From the NCBI GenBank assembly GCA_018812925.1, contig JAHJCU010000003.1:62001-126000 (forward strand): a stretch of DNA of 64,000 nt, written 5' to 3'. This document shows positions 42,869-50,441 of this stretch, piece by piece (the stretch's first letter is position 1; the number at the start of each line of letters is the position of its first letter). The stretch is from Candidatus Omnitrophota bacterium (GTDB lineage Bacteria; CAIJMQ01). The notes beneath the pieces are model-generated. The model did not search any database, was not told the DNA's origin, and saw only the letters and a list, made by a program, of their open reading frames with translations. A program made the translations under genes and the position numbers.

Positions 42869-43471
42869 TTGGAAGCCAGAGTATTGGAAAATTATAAAAG
42901 ATATTTAGAGAGGGTGAATTTTTGCAAGAATTTTGGATATGATATTGAGCAAGAAAGAAATTTTATTTTAAAAGAATCTAAACCTATTAAGGGCAATATT
43001 TTAGAGATAGGTACGGGGAAAGGATATTTTACAATTGAACTTGCCAAAGAGGGATATAGTTTTACGAGTGTAGATATTTCAGAAAAAGAACAGGAATTTG
43101 CAATGCTTAATTTAGCGTATTTGGGTTTAGAAAAACAGGTGAATTTTAAGATAGATAATGCTGAGGATTTAAGTTTCAAAAACGAAAGTTTTGATGTTAT
43201 TTTTGCAATAAATGCTATACATCATTTTACAAGTCCTTTTAAAGCAATGGACGAATTTATAAGAGTTGCTAAATTGAAAGGTAAAATTATTTTAAGTGAT
43301 TTTAACGAGGAAGGTATGAAGATGATAGGTAAAATTCATCTAAGCGAAGGAAGAAAACACGAAGCAGGGGAAGTTAATTTATCTCAAATAGATAATTATT
43401 TAAAAGGAAAAGAACTCAATACTCAAATACATAAAGGCGGGTTTGAAGATATTGTTATTGCCTTTCGTTGA
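42869..43471 (+). CDS. class I SAM-dependent methyltransferase
   Basis: 200 residues from TTG. SAM-binding motif ILEIGTGKGYFTIELAKEG, acidic residue in FTSVDIS, and NAEDLSFKNESFDVIFAINAIHHF, a UbiE/COQ5-like pattern. The substrate is unknown. It continues the run of closely spaced genes; a role in the metal-cluster system is only suggested by context. Confidence 0.82.
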   Translation: MEARVLENYKRYLERVNFCKNFGYDIEQERNFILKESKPIKGNILEIGTGKGYFTIELAKEGYSFTSVDISEKEQEFAMLNLAYLGLEKQVNFKIDNAEDLSFKNESFDVIFAINAIHHFTSPFKAMDEFIRVAKLKGKIILSDFNEEGMKMIGKIHLSEGRKHEAGEVNLSQIDNYLKGKELNTQIHKGGFEDIVIAFR

Positions 43472-43485
43472 ATAATATATAAAAA

Positions 43486-43920
43486 ATGAGTAAAAATTTT
43501 ATTTTTAAGACAAAGATTAAATGGACCGAGGGTAAAAAAGGAAAGCTGTATAGTTTAAAGAAACCATCAATTGAAGTTTCTACACCTCCCGAGTTTAAAG
43601 GCCCTGATGGCTATTGGTCTCCTGAAGATTTATTTCTTGCATCTATTAACTCTTGTATTATGACTACTTTTATCCATTTTGCTCAAAAGGAGTCTTTTAC
43701 CTTTCTATCTTATGAGAGTGAAGTTGAAGGAGAAGTAAGTTTTGAAGAAGGTAAATTAATATTTTCCTCTGTAACTGTTAGACCTGTTATAGAAGTTAAA
43801 AGCGAATCTGATAGGGGAAAAGCAGAACAATTAATAGAGAAAAGCGAAAGATATTGTTTAATATCGGCTTCTGTTAAATCAAAGGTTACTATATTGCCGA
43901 AGATTGAAGGAAATTTTTAA
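43486..43920 (+). CDS. OsmC-family protein
   Basis: 144 residues: PSIEVSTPPEFKGPDGYWSPEDLFLASINSCIMTTF with the first conserved Cys, and SERYCLISASVKSKV with the second, matching the OsmC/Ohr peroxiredoxin-like layout. Such proteins reduce organic hydroperoxides by a Cys pair. It is adjacent to MBL and DUF89 proteins and could protect cluster assembly from oxidants (inference). Confidence 0.82.
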   Translation: MSKNFIFKTKIKWTEGKKGKLYSLKKPSIEVSTPPEFKGPDGYWSPEDLFLASINSCIMTTFIHFAQKESFTFLSYESEVEGEVSFEEGKLIFSSVTVRPVIEVKSESDRGKAEQLIEKSERYCLISASVKSKVTILPKIEGNF

Positions 43921-44640
43921 ATGGTTCGTAAATTAAAGATATTAGCTGATAATCATCAAGTAGATAAAAATTCGAGAATGTGCTGGGGATTTTCGTGTTT
44001 GATAGGTGAAAATGTGCTCTTTGATACTGGTGAAAGCAATGAAGTTCTTGCTTTCAATATGGATAAAATGGGAGTGCAAGCGGACAAAATAAAAAAACTT
44101 GTTATATCCCACGACCATTTTGACCATACAGGCGGTTTGGAAGCTATTCTTAAGAAAAATCCCAGTATAGAAGTATATCTTCTTTTAGATTTTGGTAGTG
44201 AACTAAAAAAAAGAATATTATCTTTGGGCGCAAGGGTGATTGATAACGATAAATTTATAGAAATTGAAGAGGGAATATATACAACCGGCAAGATAGAGGG
44301 AGAATATGGAGGCGAGTCGATTTCAGAACAAGCTATTGTAGTTAGAGGCAAAAGCGGATTGGTTATAATTACAGGATGTGCCCATCCGTTGATTACTGAT
44401 ATTGTTGAAACCGTAAAGAAAAGATTTCCAAAAGATAAAATTTTTATGGTTTTAGGCGGATTCCATCTTCTTGAAAAGGATATTAGGGAAGTAGAAATTA
44501 TCGCTCAAAAAATGAAAGACTTGGAAGTTGGAAAAGTTGGTCCTACTCATTGTACAGGTGAAGAAGCTATTCAGATTTTTCGCAAAAAATTTGGGAATAA
44601 TTTTGTTCGCATCGGAGTTGGAGCAATAATAAAAATATAA
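43921..44640 (+). CDS. MBL-fold metallohydrolase
   Basis: 239 residues. Metal-binding ISHDHFDHTGGLEAIL (HxHxDH), then ITGCAHPLI and GPTHCTGEEAI giving further His ligands. It resembles the 7,8-dihydropterin-6-methyl-4-(beta-D-ribofuranosyl)-aminobenzene synthase-like MBL branch common in anaerobes; the exact reaction is not assignable. It starts on the base after the OsmC stop codon. Confidence 0.83.
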   Translation: MVRKLKILADNHQVDKNSRMCWGFSCLIGENVLFDTGESNEVLAFNMDKMGVQADKIKKLVISHDHFDHTGGLEAILKKNPSIEVYLLLDFGSELKKRILSLGARVIDNDKFIEIEEGIYTTGKIEGEYGGESISEQAIVVRGKSGLVIITGCAHPLITDIVETVKKRFPKDKIFMVLGGFHLLEKDIREVEIIAQKMKDLEVGKVGPTHCTGEEAIQIFRKKFGNNFVRIGVGAIIKI

Positions 44641-44643
44641 AAA

Positions 44644-45495
44644 ATGAAAACCTACTTAGATTGTATCCCCTGTTTTTTAAAGCAGACAATTGAATTAGCG
44701 CGAATTACCGGTGTTGATGACAAATTGCAGAAGAAAATTATAGATGAAGTTTGTAAAATAATCCCTGAGTTCTCTTTTGAGGCTTCTCCTCCCCAAATGG
44801 CTGTAAAAATCCATAAGATAGTAAGAAGACTTACTTCTAATAAAGACCCGTATAAGAAAATTAAACAGGATTCGCAAAAGTTGGGGCTTGATATGTATCC
44901 GTATCTAAAAGAACAGGTTGCCAAAGCGGATGATGCCTTGGCTTTGGCGATTAAAATAGCTGCTATAGGAAATGTTATTGATTTTGCTACAAATGATTTC
45001 ATCACGATTAAGAAAGAATTAAAAGATATTACAAATCATAAGTTTGCAGTTTTTGATTATGAAAAATTTAAAGATTCTTTAAATAATGCAAAAACAATTC
45101 TTTATCTTGGAGATAATGCAGGTGAAACCGTTTTTGATAAAGTATTGCTTGAGAAAATTTCAAAAGATAAAAGAACATATTATGCAGTAAGAGGTTTCCC
45201 TACGATAAATGATGCATTAGAAGAGGACGCAATAGAGGCAGGTATAGCTCATTATGCGGAAATAATATCAAATGGTTCAGATGCTCCTGGAACTTTTTTA
45301 AATTCTTGTTCTAAGGAGTTTTCAGATATTTTTCTTAATGCAGACCTGATAATAAGCAAAGGACAGGGTAACTTTGAGTCTTTGCACGGTGGTAATTATC
45401 CTATCTTTTTTATCTTTATGATTAAATGTCCACCTGTAGCAAAAGAATTGAATTGTAAGGTTGGTAATTTGATATTAAAAAGTGGAAAAGAATAA
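44644..45495 (+). CDS. DUF89/ARMT1-like damage-control phosphatase
   Basis: 283 residues. MKTYLDCIPCFLKQTIELAR is the archetypal start of DUF89 subfamily I proteins (CxxC), and ILYLGDNAGETVFDKVLLEKI carries the metal and phosphate-binding DN/GE motif; LIISKGQGNFESL follows. DUF89 proteins are metal-dependent (Co/Ni/Mn) phosphatases acting on damaged metabolites. Its position in a metal-cluster operon is worth noting. Confidence 0.87.
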   Translation: MKTYLDCIPCFLKQTIELARITGVDDKLQKKIIDEVCKIIPEFSFEASPPQMAVKIHKIVRRLTSNKDPYKKIKQDSQKLGLDMYPYLKEQVAKADDALALAIKIAAIGNVIDFATNDFITIKKELKDITNHKFAVFDYEKFKDSLNNAKTILYLGDNAGETVFDKVLLEKISKDKRTYYAVRGFPTINDALEEDAIEAGIAHYAEIISNGSDAPGTFLNSCSKEFSDIFLNADLIISKGQGNFESLHGGNYPIFFIFMIKCPPVAKELNCKVGNLILKSGKE

Positions 45496-45507
45496 GGAGC
45501 TATCACA

Positions 45508-45801
45508 TTGGATAAATTTGAGATGATTGATAAAGCCAGAAAAATATTAGGGTTAGGTGAAGAAACTAATAGAGAAGAGATTAAAGAAAAATACAGAGAA
45601 CTAATGAAAAAATATCATCCTGATAAAACATCCGATAATCAAGAATATTTAGAGAAAGCTAAAAATATAAATTGGGCTTATAGCGTTATTACTTCTTACT
45701 GCGATGAATATAAATTTTCATTTAGCAGGGAAGATATAGAAAGAATGAATCCAGAGTTAAAACTTAATAGACAATTCGGAGACGATTGGCTATTAAAATA
45801 A
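45508..45801 (+). CDS. stand-alone J-domain protein
   Basis: 97 residues from TTG behind AGGAG. It has a J-domain: ARKILGLGEETNREEIKEKYRELMKKYHPDKTSDNQEYLEKAKNINWAYSVI with the invariant HPD at 37-39. There is no zinc finger or C-terminal substrate domain, so it is a small Hsp70 co-chaperone. It is located between DUF89 and a MinD-like ATPase, in the same run as an IscU/NifU-like scaffold. An HscB-like function in Fe-S transfer is possible by analogy, but the fold outside the J-domain is too short to be HscB. Confidence 0.85.
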   Translation: MDKFEMIDKARKILGLGEETNREEIKEKYRELMKKYHPDKTSDNQEYLEKAKNINWAYSVITSYCDEYKFSFSREDIERMNPELKLNRQFGDDWLLK

Positions 45802-45841
45802 GTTAGCCAGTCAACGGGTTAATCGGTTAACTCGTAAACAA
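45802..45841. repeat. degenerate octamer array
   Basis: Five 8-base units starting with GT: GTTAGCCA, GTCAACGG, GTTAATCG, GTTAACTC, GTAAACAA. The period here is 8 rather than 7, but position (intergenic, before a MinD-like gene) and style match the heptamer arrays. Confidence 0.5.
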
Positions 45842-45853
45842 TAAAACCAAAAT

Positions 45854-46717
45854 ATGATTATTACAGTCGCAAGCGGCAAAGGTGGAACAGGTAAGACATT
45901 GGTCTCAACCAGTCTTGCTTTGTCTTTGAAAACACCCGTGCAGTTTTTGGATTGTGACGTTGAAGAACCCAATGCCCATATTTTTTTAAAAACTGAGATT
46001 AAAGAGAGAGAAAAAGTTTATTTACCTAAACCAATTGTGGAAGATTCTAAATGTATAGGGTGTGGGAAATGCAGTGAAATCTGTCAGTATAATGCGATTG
46101 CGGTGGTTAAGGGTAAAGTTTTAATATTCTATGAATTATGCCATTCTTGCGGAGCTTGTTCTTTGGTTTGTCCTGAAAAAGCTATATTTGAAGAGGATTC
46201 GGAAAAAGGAATCCTAGAGGGTGGTTACAGTGGTAACATAGAATTCTGGAAAGGCACCCTGACTGTTGGAGAAGCTGCACCCACTCCTTTAATTAAGGCC
46301 CTAAAAAAGAAAATAGATAATAAAAAAACCGTGATAATAGATTCATCGCCGGGTACTTCCTGTCCTATGGTAGAAGCAGTTAATAATTCAGATTTTACAA
46401 TTCTTGTTACTGAACCTACACCTTTTGGGCTTAATGATTTGATATTGGCAGTTGAAGTGGTTAAAAAATTAAAGCTTCCTGTTGGCGTGATAATCAATCG
46501 TTTTGACATTGGAGATGATAAAGTTGAGCTATATTGTAAAGAAAATAAAATACCCATATTGATGCGTATCCCTTTTGACAGAGAGATAGCAGTGTTGTAT
46601 TCAAAGGGGATACCGATTACTCAAGAAAAAAAAGAATATATTAAAAAGTTTCAGGATGCATTTGACGTAATAAATATGTTGCAACAAAAATATAATAATA
46701 AAGCTATAAAAAGTTAA
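45854..46717 (+). CDS. MinD/Mrp-like P-loop ATPase with inserted 2[4Fe-4S] ferredoxin domain
   Basis: 287 residues. Deviant Walker A ASGKGGTGKT (6-15), DCDVEEPNAH, ferredoxin-type CIGCGKCSEIC (about 62-72) and CHSCGACSLVCPE (about 93-105) inserted after the first strands, then IDSSPGTSCPM and TEPTPFGLNDLILAVE. This is the architecture of the ATPases found with orange-protein (ORP) clusters in anaerobes, where they are thought to deliver or assemble metal-sulfur centres. A second similar ATPase follows at 47.1 kb, suggesting a heterodimer. Confidence 0.9.
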   Translation: MIITVASGKGGTGKTLVSTSLALSLKTPVQFLDCDVEEPNAHIFLKTEIKEREKVYLPKPIVEDSKCIGCGKCSEICQYNAIAVVKGKVLIFYELCHSCGACSLVCPEKAIFEEDSEKGILEGGYSGNIEFWKGTLTVGEAAPTPLIKALKKKIDNKKTVIIDSSPGTSCPMVEAVNNSDFTILVTEPTPFGLNDLILAVEVVKKLKLPVGVIINRFDIGDDKVELYCKENKIPILMRIPFDREIAVLYSKGIPITQEKKEYIKKFQDAFDVINMLQQKYNNKAIKS

Positions 46718-46718
46718 T

Positions 46719-47129
46719 ATGAATAAAATTAAATCAGGTGAAGATTCTAAAAAATTTCATAAGAATTGTTTTGCGTGCGGAAAAAATTCTCCGATTGGAT
46801 TAAAGTTAAAGTACTTGCTTTGTGGTAATACGCTTACAAGTGAGTTCAAAATTCCCGATAATTATCAGAGTTATGACGATATAGTACACGGGGGAATTAT
46901 TTCTACAATTCTTGATTCCAGCATGGTGAATTTGTTTTATAAAAGGGATGGTTTAAAGCTAAAGACAGCCAAATTGAACATAATTTTTCGGAAAAGTGTT
47001 CCCATAAATAGAAGTTTTGTTGTTACGGCAATTGCCGATGATAACGCAAGACATTTCTATAAAGCTAATGCCCAAATAAAAATAGGCGATACGGTTTTTG
47101 CCGAGGCAGAAGGATATTTCAGGAGATAA
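46719..47129 (+). CDS. PaaI-type hotdog thioesterase-like protein
   Basis: 136 residues. CFACGKNSPIGLKLKY at the N-terminus (two Cys) and YDDIVHGGIISTILDSSMVNLF, the helix bearing the catalytic region of PaaI-type acyl-CoA thioesterases (HGG), then AKLNIIFRKSVPI. It sits between the two MinD-like genes with only a 1- to 3-base spacing. An involvement in cluster assembly is not known; the family acts on acyl or aryl thioesters. Confidence 0.8.
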   Translation: MNKIKSGEDSKKFHKNCFACGKNSPIGLKLKYLLCGNTLTSEFKIPDNYQSYDDIVHGGIISTILDSSMVNLFYKRDGLKLKTAKLNIIFRKSVPINRSFVVTAIADDNARHFYKANAQIKIGDTVFAEAEGYFRR

Positions 47130-47132
47130 CAA

Positions 47133-48041
47133 ATGAAACAAATATTAATAATCAGCGGTAAAGGCGGCACAGGCAAAACGGTAGTAACCGCTTCATTTGC
47201 AGTTCTTGCCAAAAATAAGGTAATGGTTGATGCAGATGTGGATGCTGCTAATCTTTATCTTTTGCTTGACCCCGAAATTAAAAGCACAAATGCATATATA
47301 GGAAGCAAGTCGGCGTTTATTGATGAAGAAAAATGTATAGGGTGCGGAAAATGTGAGCAGATTTGTAGATTTGACGCTATTAGCCCCGTTAGAGATAAGA
47401 CACCTAAGGTATCTGACAGTTGCCTTGAGCAACCTATCTCTAACGGGGTTTATTATATAGATAAATTTGCATGTGAGGGATGTGGTGCCTGTAGGGTTGT
47501 TTGTCCCAAAGATGCGGTAACTTTAAATGAAGAAGAAACAGGTAAATGGTTTGTTTCAGATACTAAATATGGACCATTTGTCCACGCAAAACTTGGTATT
47601 GCTCAGGAAAATTCGGGCAAACTCGTTTCTGTAATAAGAGAAAAGGCAAAAGTTCTCGCGATAGAAAAAAATGCTGATTACATAATCATTGACGGCCCGC
47701 CCGGAATTGGTTGCCCCGTAATTGCTTCCCTAAATGGCATAGATATGGCAATTGTAGTTACGGAGCCATCTCTTTCAGGTATACACGATATGCAAAGAGT
47801 TATAGGTGTTGCGCAGCATTTCGGAGTGGATACGAAGGTTATTATAAATAAATATGATATTAATTTGGAGAATACAAATGCCATCAAGGAAATCTGTAAA
47901 GATAATAAAGTGGAAGTCTTGGGACAGTTGCCTTTCTCTGATAAAGTTCCCCAAGCTATAGTTAAGGGTGTTCCTATTATTGAGTTTTGTAATGACCAAA
48001 TAGCTCAAGATATTATTAATGTATGGGAACAAATAAAATAA
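47133..48041 (+). CDS. MinD/Mrp-like P-loop ATPase with ferredoxin domain and an inserted palindrome
   Basis: 302 residues, paralogue of the upstream ATPase. ISGKGGTGKTV (8-18), DADVDAANL, CIGCGKCEQIC (68-78), CEGCGACRVVC (114-124), then IDGPPGIGCPVIASL and TEPSLSGIHDMQRV. Residues 84-106 (SPVRDKTPKVSDSCLEQPIS plus NGV) are encoded by a 65-base nested palindrome (47384-47448) with family R arms, lying between the two Fe-S motifs; the frame is kept. The insertion adds one extra Cys and probably forms a surface loop. Confidence 0.9.
   Translation: MKQILIISGKGGTGKTVVTASFAVLAKNKVMVDADVDAANLYLLLDPEIKSTNAYIGSKSAFIDEEKCIGCGKCEQICRFDAISPVRDKTPKVSDSCLEQPISNGVYYIDKFACEGCGACRVVCPKDAVTLNEEETGKWFVSDTKYGPFVHAKLGIAQENSGKLVSVIREKAKVLAIEKNADYIIIDGPPGIGCPVIASLNGIDMAIVVTEPSLSGIHDMQRVIGVAQHFGVDTKVIINKYDINLENTNAIKEICKDNKVEVLGQLPFSDKVPQAIVKGVPIIEFCNDQIAQDIINVWEQIK
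47384..47448. repeat. nested palindrome (family R) inside a coding gene
   Basis: Outer arms CCCCGTTAGAGAT (47384-47396) and ATCTCTAACGGGG (47436-47448). The interior has ACACCTAAGGT and GTTGCCTTGAGCAAC dyads. The same outer arms bound the element at 5178-5356. It is 65 bases with only sense codons in the frame used. Confidence 0.8.
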
Positions 48042-48046
48042 AAATT

Positions 48047-48430
48047 ATGCATGAAGAAAATCTATCCGGTTATTCCGAAAATATAATAAAAATATCCCAA
48101 AATTTAAAACATTTTGGCAGAATGAATGACCCAACAAGCGTTGCATCTATTAAGGGACCTTGCGGTGATGAGATGGAATTTTATCTTATTATTAACAATG
48201 GGATTATAGAAGACGTAAAGTTTTATACGGATGGATGTATTGCCACAAAAGCTTGCGGTTCTATGGCGGCTCGGTTTGCATTCGGAAAAACGATTGAAGA
48301 AGTTTTAAGTATCTCACCGCAGAAAATAATAGAATCTTTGAAAGGTTTACCCAAAGACCATTGTCACTGTTCTATTTTAGCTGTCAGCACTCTGTATAGA
48401 GCTATAGCAGATTATTTACTGAAAAAATAG
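48047..48430 (+). CDS. IscU/NifU-like iron-sulfur scaffold protein
   Basis: 127 residues from the ATG at 48047 (an ATG at 48023 would overlap the ATPase). It follows the NifU-N/IscU pattern: KGPCGDEMEFYL with the first Cys, FYTDGCIATKACGSMAA with the next, and PKDHCHCSILAVSTLYRAIADYL with the C-terminal Cys. This supplies the three cluster ligands of a scaffold, with variant spacing. It probably holds a nascent Fe-S cluster for the neighbouring ATPases. Confidence 0.83.
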   Translation: MHEENLSGYSENIIKISQNLKHFGRMNDPTSVASIKGPCGDEMEFYLIINNGIIEDVKFYTDGCIATKACGSMAARFAFGKTIEEVLSISPQKIIESLKGLPKDHCHCSILAVSTLYRAIADYLLKK

Positions 48431-48450
48431 GAAATTTATAGAGGTATGCA

Positions 48451-48684
48451 ATGGAAATAAATTTAACACAATTAAAACCCGGTGAATCGGCAATAGTAAA
48501 AACAATACAGGGCGGATTCGGATTTATCAATAAAATACATTGTATTGGGATAAGACCGGGCAAGAAAATTAAAAAAGTAAGCTCTCATTTTTGGGGAGGT
48601 CCGCAAACCGTAGAAGTGGACAATATGCAGGTAGCTATAGGTTTCGGTATGGCTAAAAAAATTTTTGTTGAGGTGAAGGAATGA
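48451..48684 (+). CDS. feoA: FeoA ferrous iron transport protein
   Basis: 77 residues, SH3-like FeoA: INLTQLKPGESAIVKTIQGGFGFINKIHCIGIRPGKKIKKVS. It is a small cytosolic partner of FeoB. The stop overlaps the feoB ATG by 4 bases (ATGA). The presence at the end of the Fur-headed run is expected for iron supply. Confidence 0.9.
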   Translation: MEINLTQLKPGESAIVKTIQGGFGFINKIHCIGIRPGKKIKKVSSHFWGGPQTVEVDNMQVAIGFGMAKKIFVEVKE

Positions 48685-50396
48685 AAAATAAGATTTTATT
48701 GATGGGTAATCCCAACGTGGGGAAAAGCGCCATATTTTCACGTCTTACAGGCGCAAAAGTAATAATCTCCAATTATCCCGGCACTACAATAGAGTTTACC
48801 CAGGGACAGATGAAAATAGGCGACGAAAGGCCAATGGTAATAGATGTCCCCGGTACTTATTCGTTAGAACCTACCTGTAATGCAGAAGAAGTGGCAGTTC
48901 GAATGTTAAATAACTGCAGTGGTGTAATTATAAATATTATTGATGCTACAAATTTGGAGAGAAATCTGTATTTGACACTGCAGTTATTGGAAAAGGGCAT
49001 TCCTATGATTGTAGCTTTGAATATGTGGGATGATACAAAACATAAGGGAATTCATATTGATGTAAAAAAGCTGGAAAAAAAATTAGGTGTTCCGGTAATT
49101 CCCACCTGCGGTTTAACGGGTGAAGGCATAAATGAATTAGTTAAGCGGTTACCCAAAGCGAAGGTTGTAAAAAAACAACCACTTTCCAAAAACAAAATAT
49201 GGGAAAAAATAGGTCGTATCGTTGCAGAATCACAAAAATTATCTCATCATCATCACACTCTATTGGAAAGGTTGGAAGATTTAAGCATTAAACCTTTGAC
49301 CGGGTTGCCTCTTGCTGCAGGTGTTATATTTTGTGCCTTCTGGCTGGTTCGCTTTATAGGGGAAAACCTTATTAACTATATATTTAATCCTCTTTTTTAT
49401 AAATTATGGTTACCTTTGATTGTGAAATTAAGTAATTTTTTAGGTGCTGGGACTTTCTTGCATAATATTTTAATCGGCAGTCTAATTAACGGAAAAATAG
49501 ATTTTGGGCAGTCTTTTGGCCTTTTAACAACGGGATTTTTTGTGCCGATTGCAATGGTTTTACCTTACATATTAAGTTTTTATTTGATATTAGGATTTTT
49601 GGAGGATTTTGGTTATTTACCCCGCCTTGCTGTTTTAGTCGATAACTTTATGCATCATTTAGGTCTTCACGGATACGCAATAGTTCCTTTTATTTTAGGG
49701 TTGGGTTGTAATGTCCCCGGAGCATTAGCTATTCGGATTTTGGAAGGAAGGCGTGAAAAATTTATAGCAGCTACTTTAATGGCAATTGCTATTCCCTGTA
49801 TGGCGCAGATTGCGATGATTATAGGCTTGTTAGGTCCAAGAGGAGGAAAGTATGTAGCATTTGTATTTCTCATTCTTTTTGCTCTCTTAATCTTAAAGGG
49901 ATTAGTTTTAAATAAAGTGTTAAAAGGCACTAGTCCTGAACTTCTTCTTGAAATACCACCTTATAGAATACCCCAGGCGCTTGCAGTAATTAAAAAACTC
50001 TGGATGCGTTTAGCCGCATTTTTAAAAGAAGCATTGCCTTTAGTACTATTGGGCGTGTTTTTAGTTAATATGCTTCATTACTTAGGAATAATGGATTTTA
50101 TTGCGAAATTATTTGCGCCTGTTTTTACAACTTTACTCGGACTTCCCAAAGAAGCAATTTCCTCTTTAATAGTCGGTTTCTTAAGAAAAGACGTAGCCAT
50201 CGGTATGCTTGGACCTCTTAATTTAACCACTAAACAATTGATTATCGGTTCAACGATTTTAACTATCTATTTCCCCTGCATTGCCACTTTTGTTGTCCTA
50301 ATCCGCGAACTGGGCATAAAAGATATGTTCAAAATTGCTATCATTATGATTACAGTCGCGTTATTGGTAGGCACAACACTTAATTTATTTTTATAA
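48681..50396 (+). CDS. feoB: FeoB ferrous iron transporter
   Basis: 571 residues, shorter than the 773 of E. coli. N-terminal G domain: GNPNVGKSAIF (G1), DVPGTYSLE (G3), NMWD (G4). The helical part and about 8-10 membrane helices follow, with FILGLGCNVPGALAIRILEGRREKF and IVGFLRKDVAIGMLGPL, the duplicated gate motifs (normally GxGCxxP and similar). It imports Fe(II). The overlap with feoA gives coupled translation. Confidence 0.94.
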   Translation: MKNKILLMGNPNVGKSAIFSRLTGAKVIISNYPGTTIEFTQGQMKIGDERPMVIDVPGTYSLEPTCNAEEVAVRMLNNCSGVIINIIDATNLERNLYLTLQLLEKGIPMIVALNMWDDTKHKGIHIDVKKLEKKLGVPVIPTCGLTGEGINELVKRLPKAKVVKKQPLSKNKIWEKIGRIVAESQKLSHHHHTLLERLEDLSIKPLTGLPLAAGVIFCAFWLVRFIGENLINYIFNPLFYKLWLPLIVKLSNFLGAGTFLHNILIGSLINGKIDFGQSFGLLTTGFFVPIAMVLPYILSFYLILGFLEDFGYLPRLAVLVDNFMHHLGLHGYAIVPFILGLGCNVPGALAIRILEGRREKFIAATLMAIAIPCMAQIAMIIGLLGPRGGKYVAFVFLILFALLILKGLVLNKVLKGTSPELLLEIPPYRIPQALAVIKKLWMRLAAFLKEALPLVLLGVFLVNMLHYLGIMDFIAKLFAPVFTTLLGLPKEAISSLIVGFLRKDVAIGMLGPLNLTTKQLIIGSTILTIYFPCIATFVVLIRELGIKDMFKIAIIMITVALLVGTTLNLFL

Positions 50397-50441
50397 AAGT
50401 GGTAAAGTAAACACAGTTCTACCAAATAAACTATTAATAAA

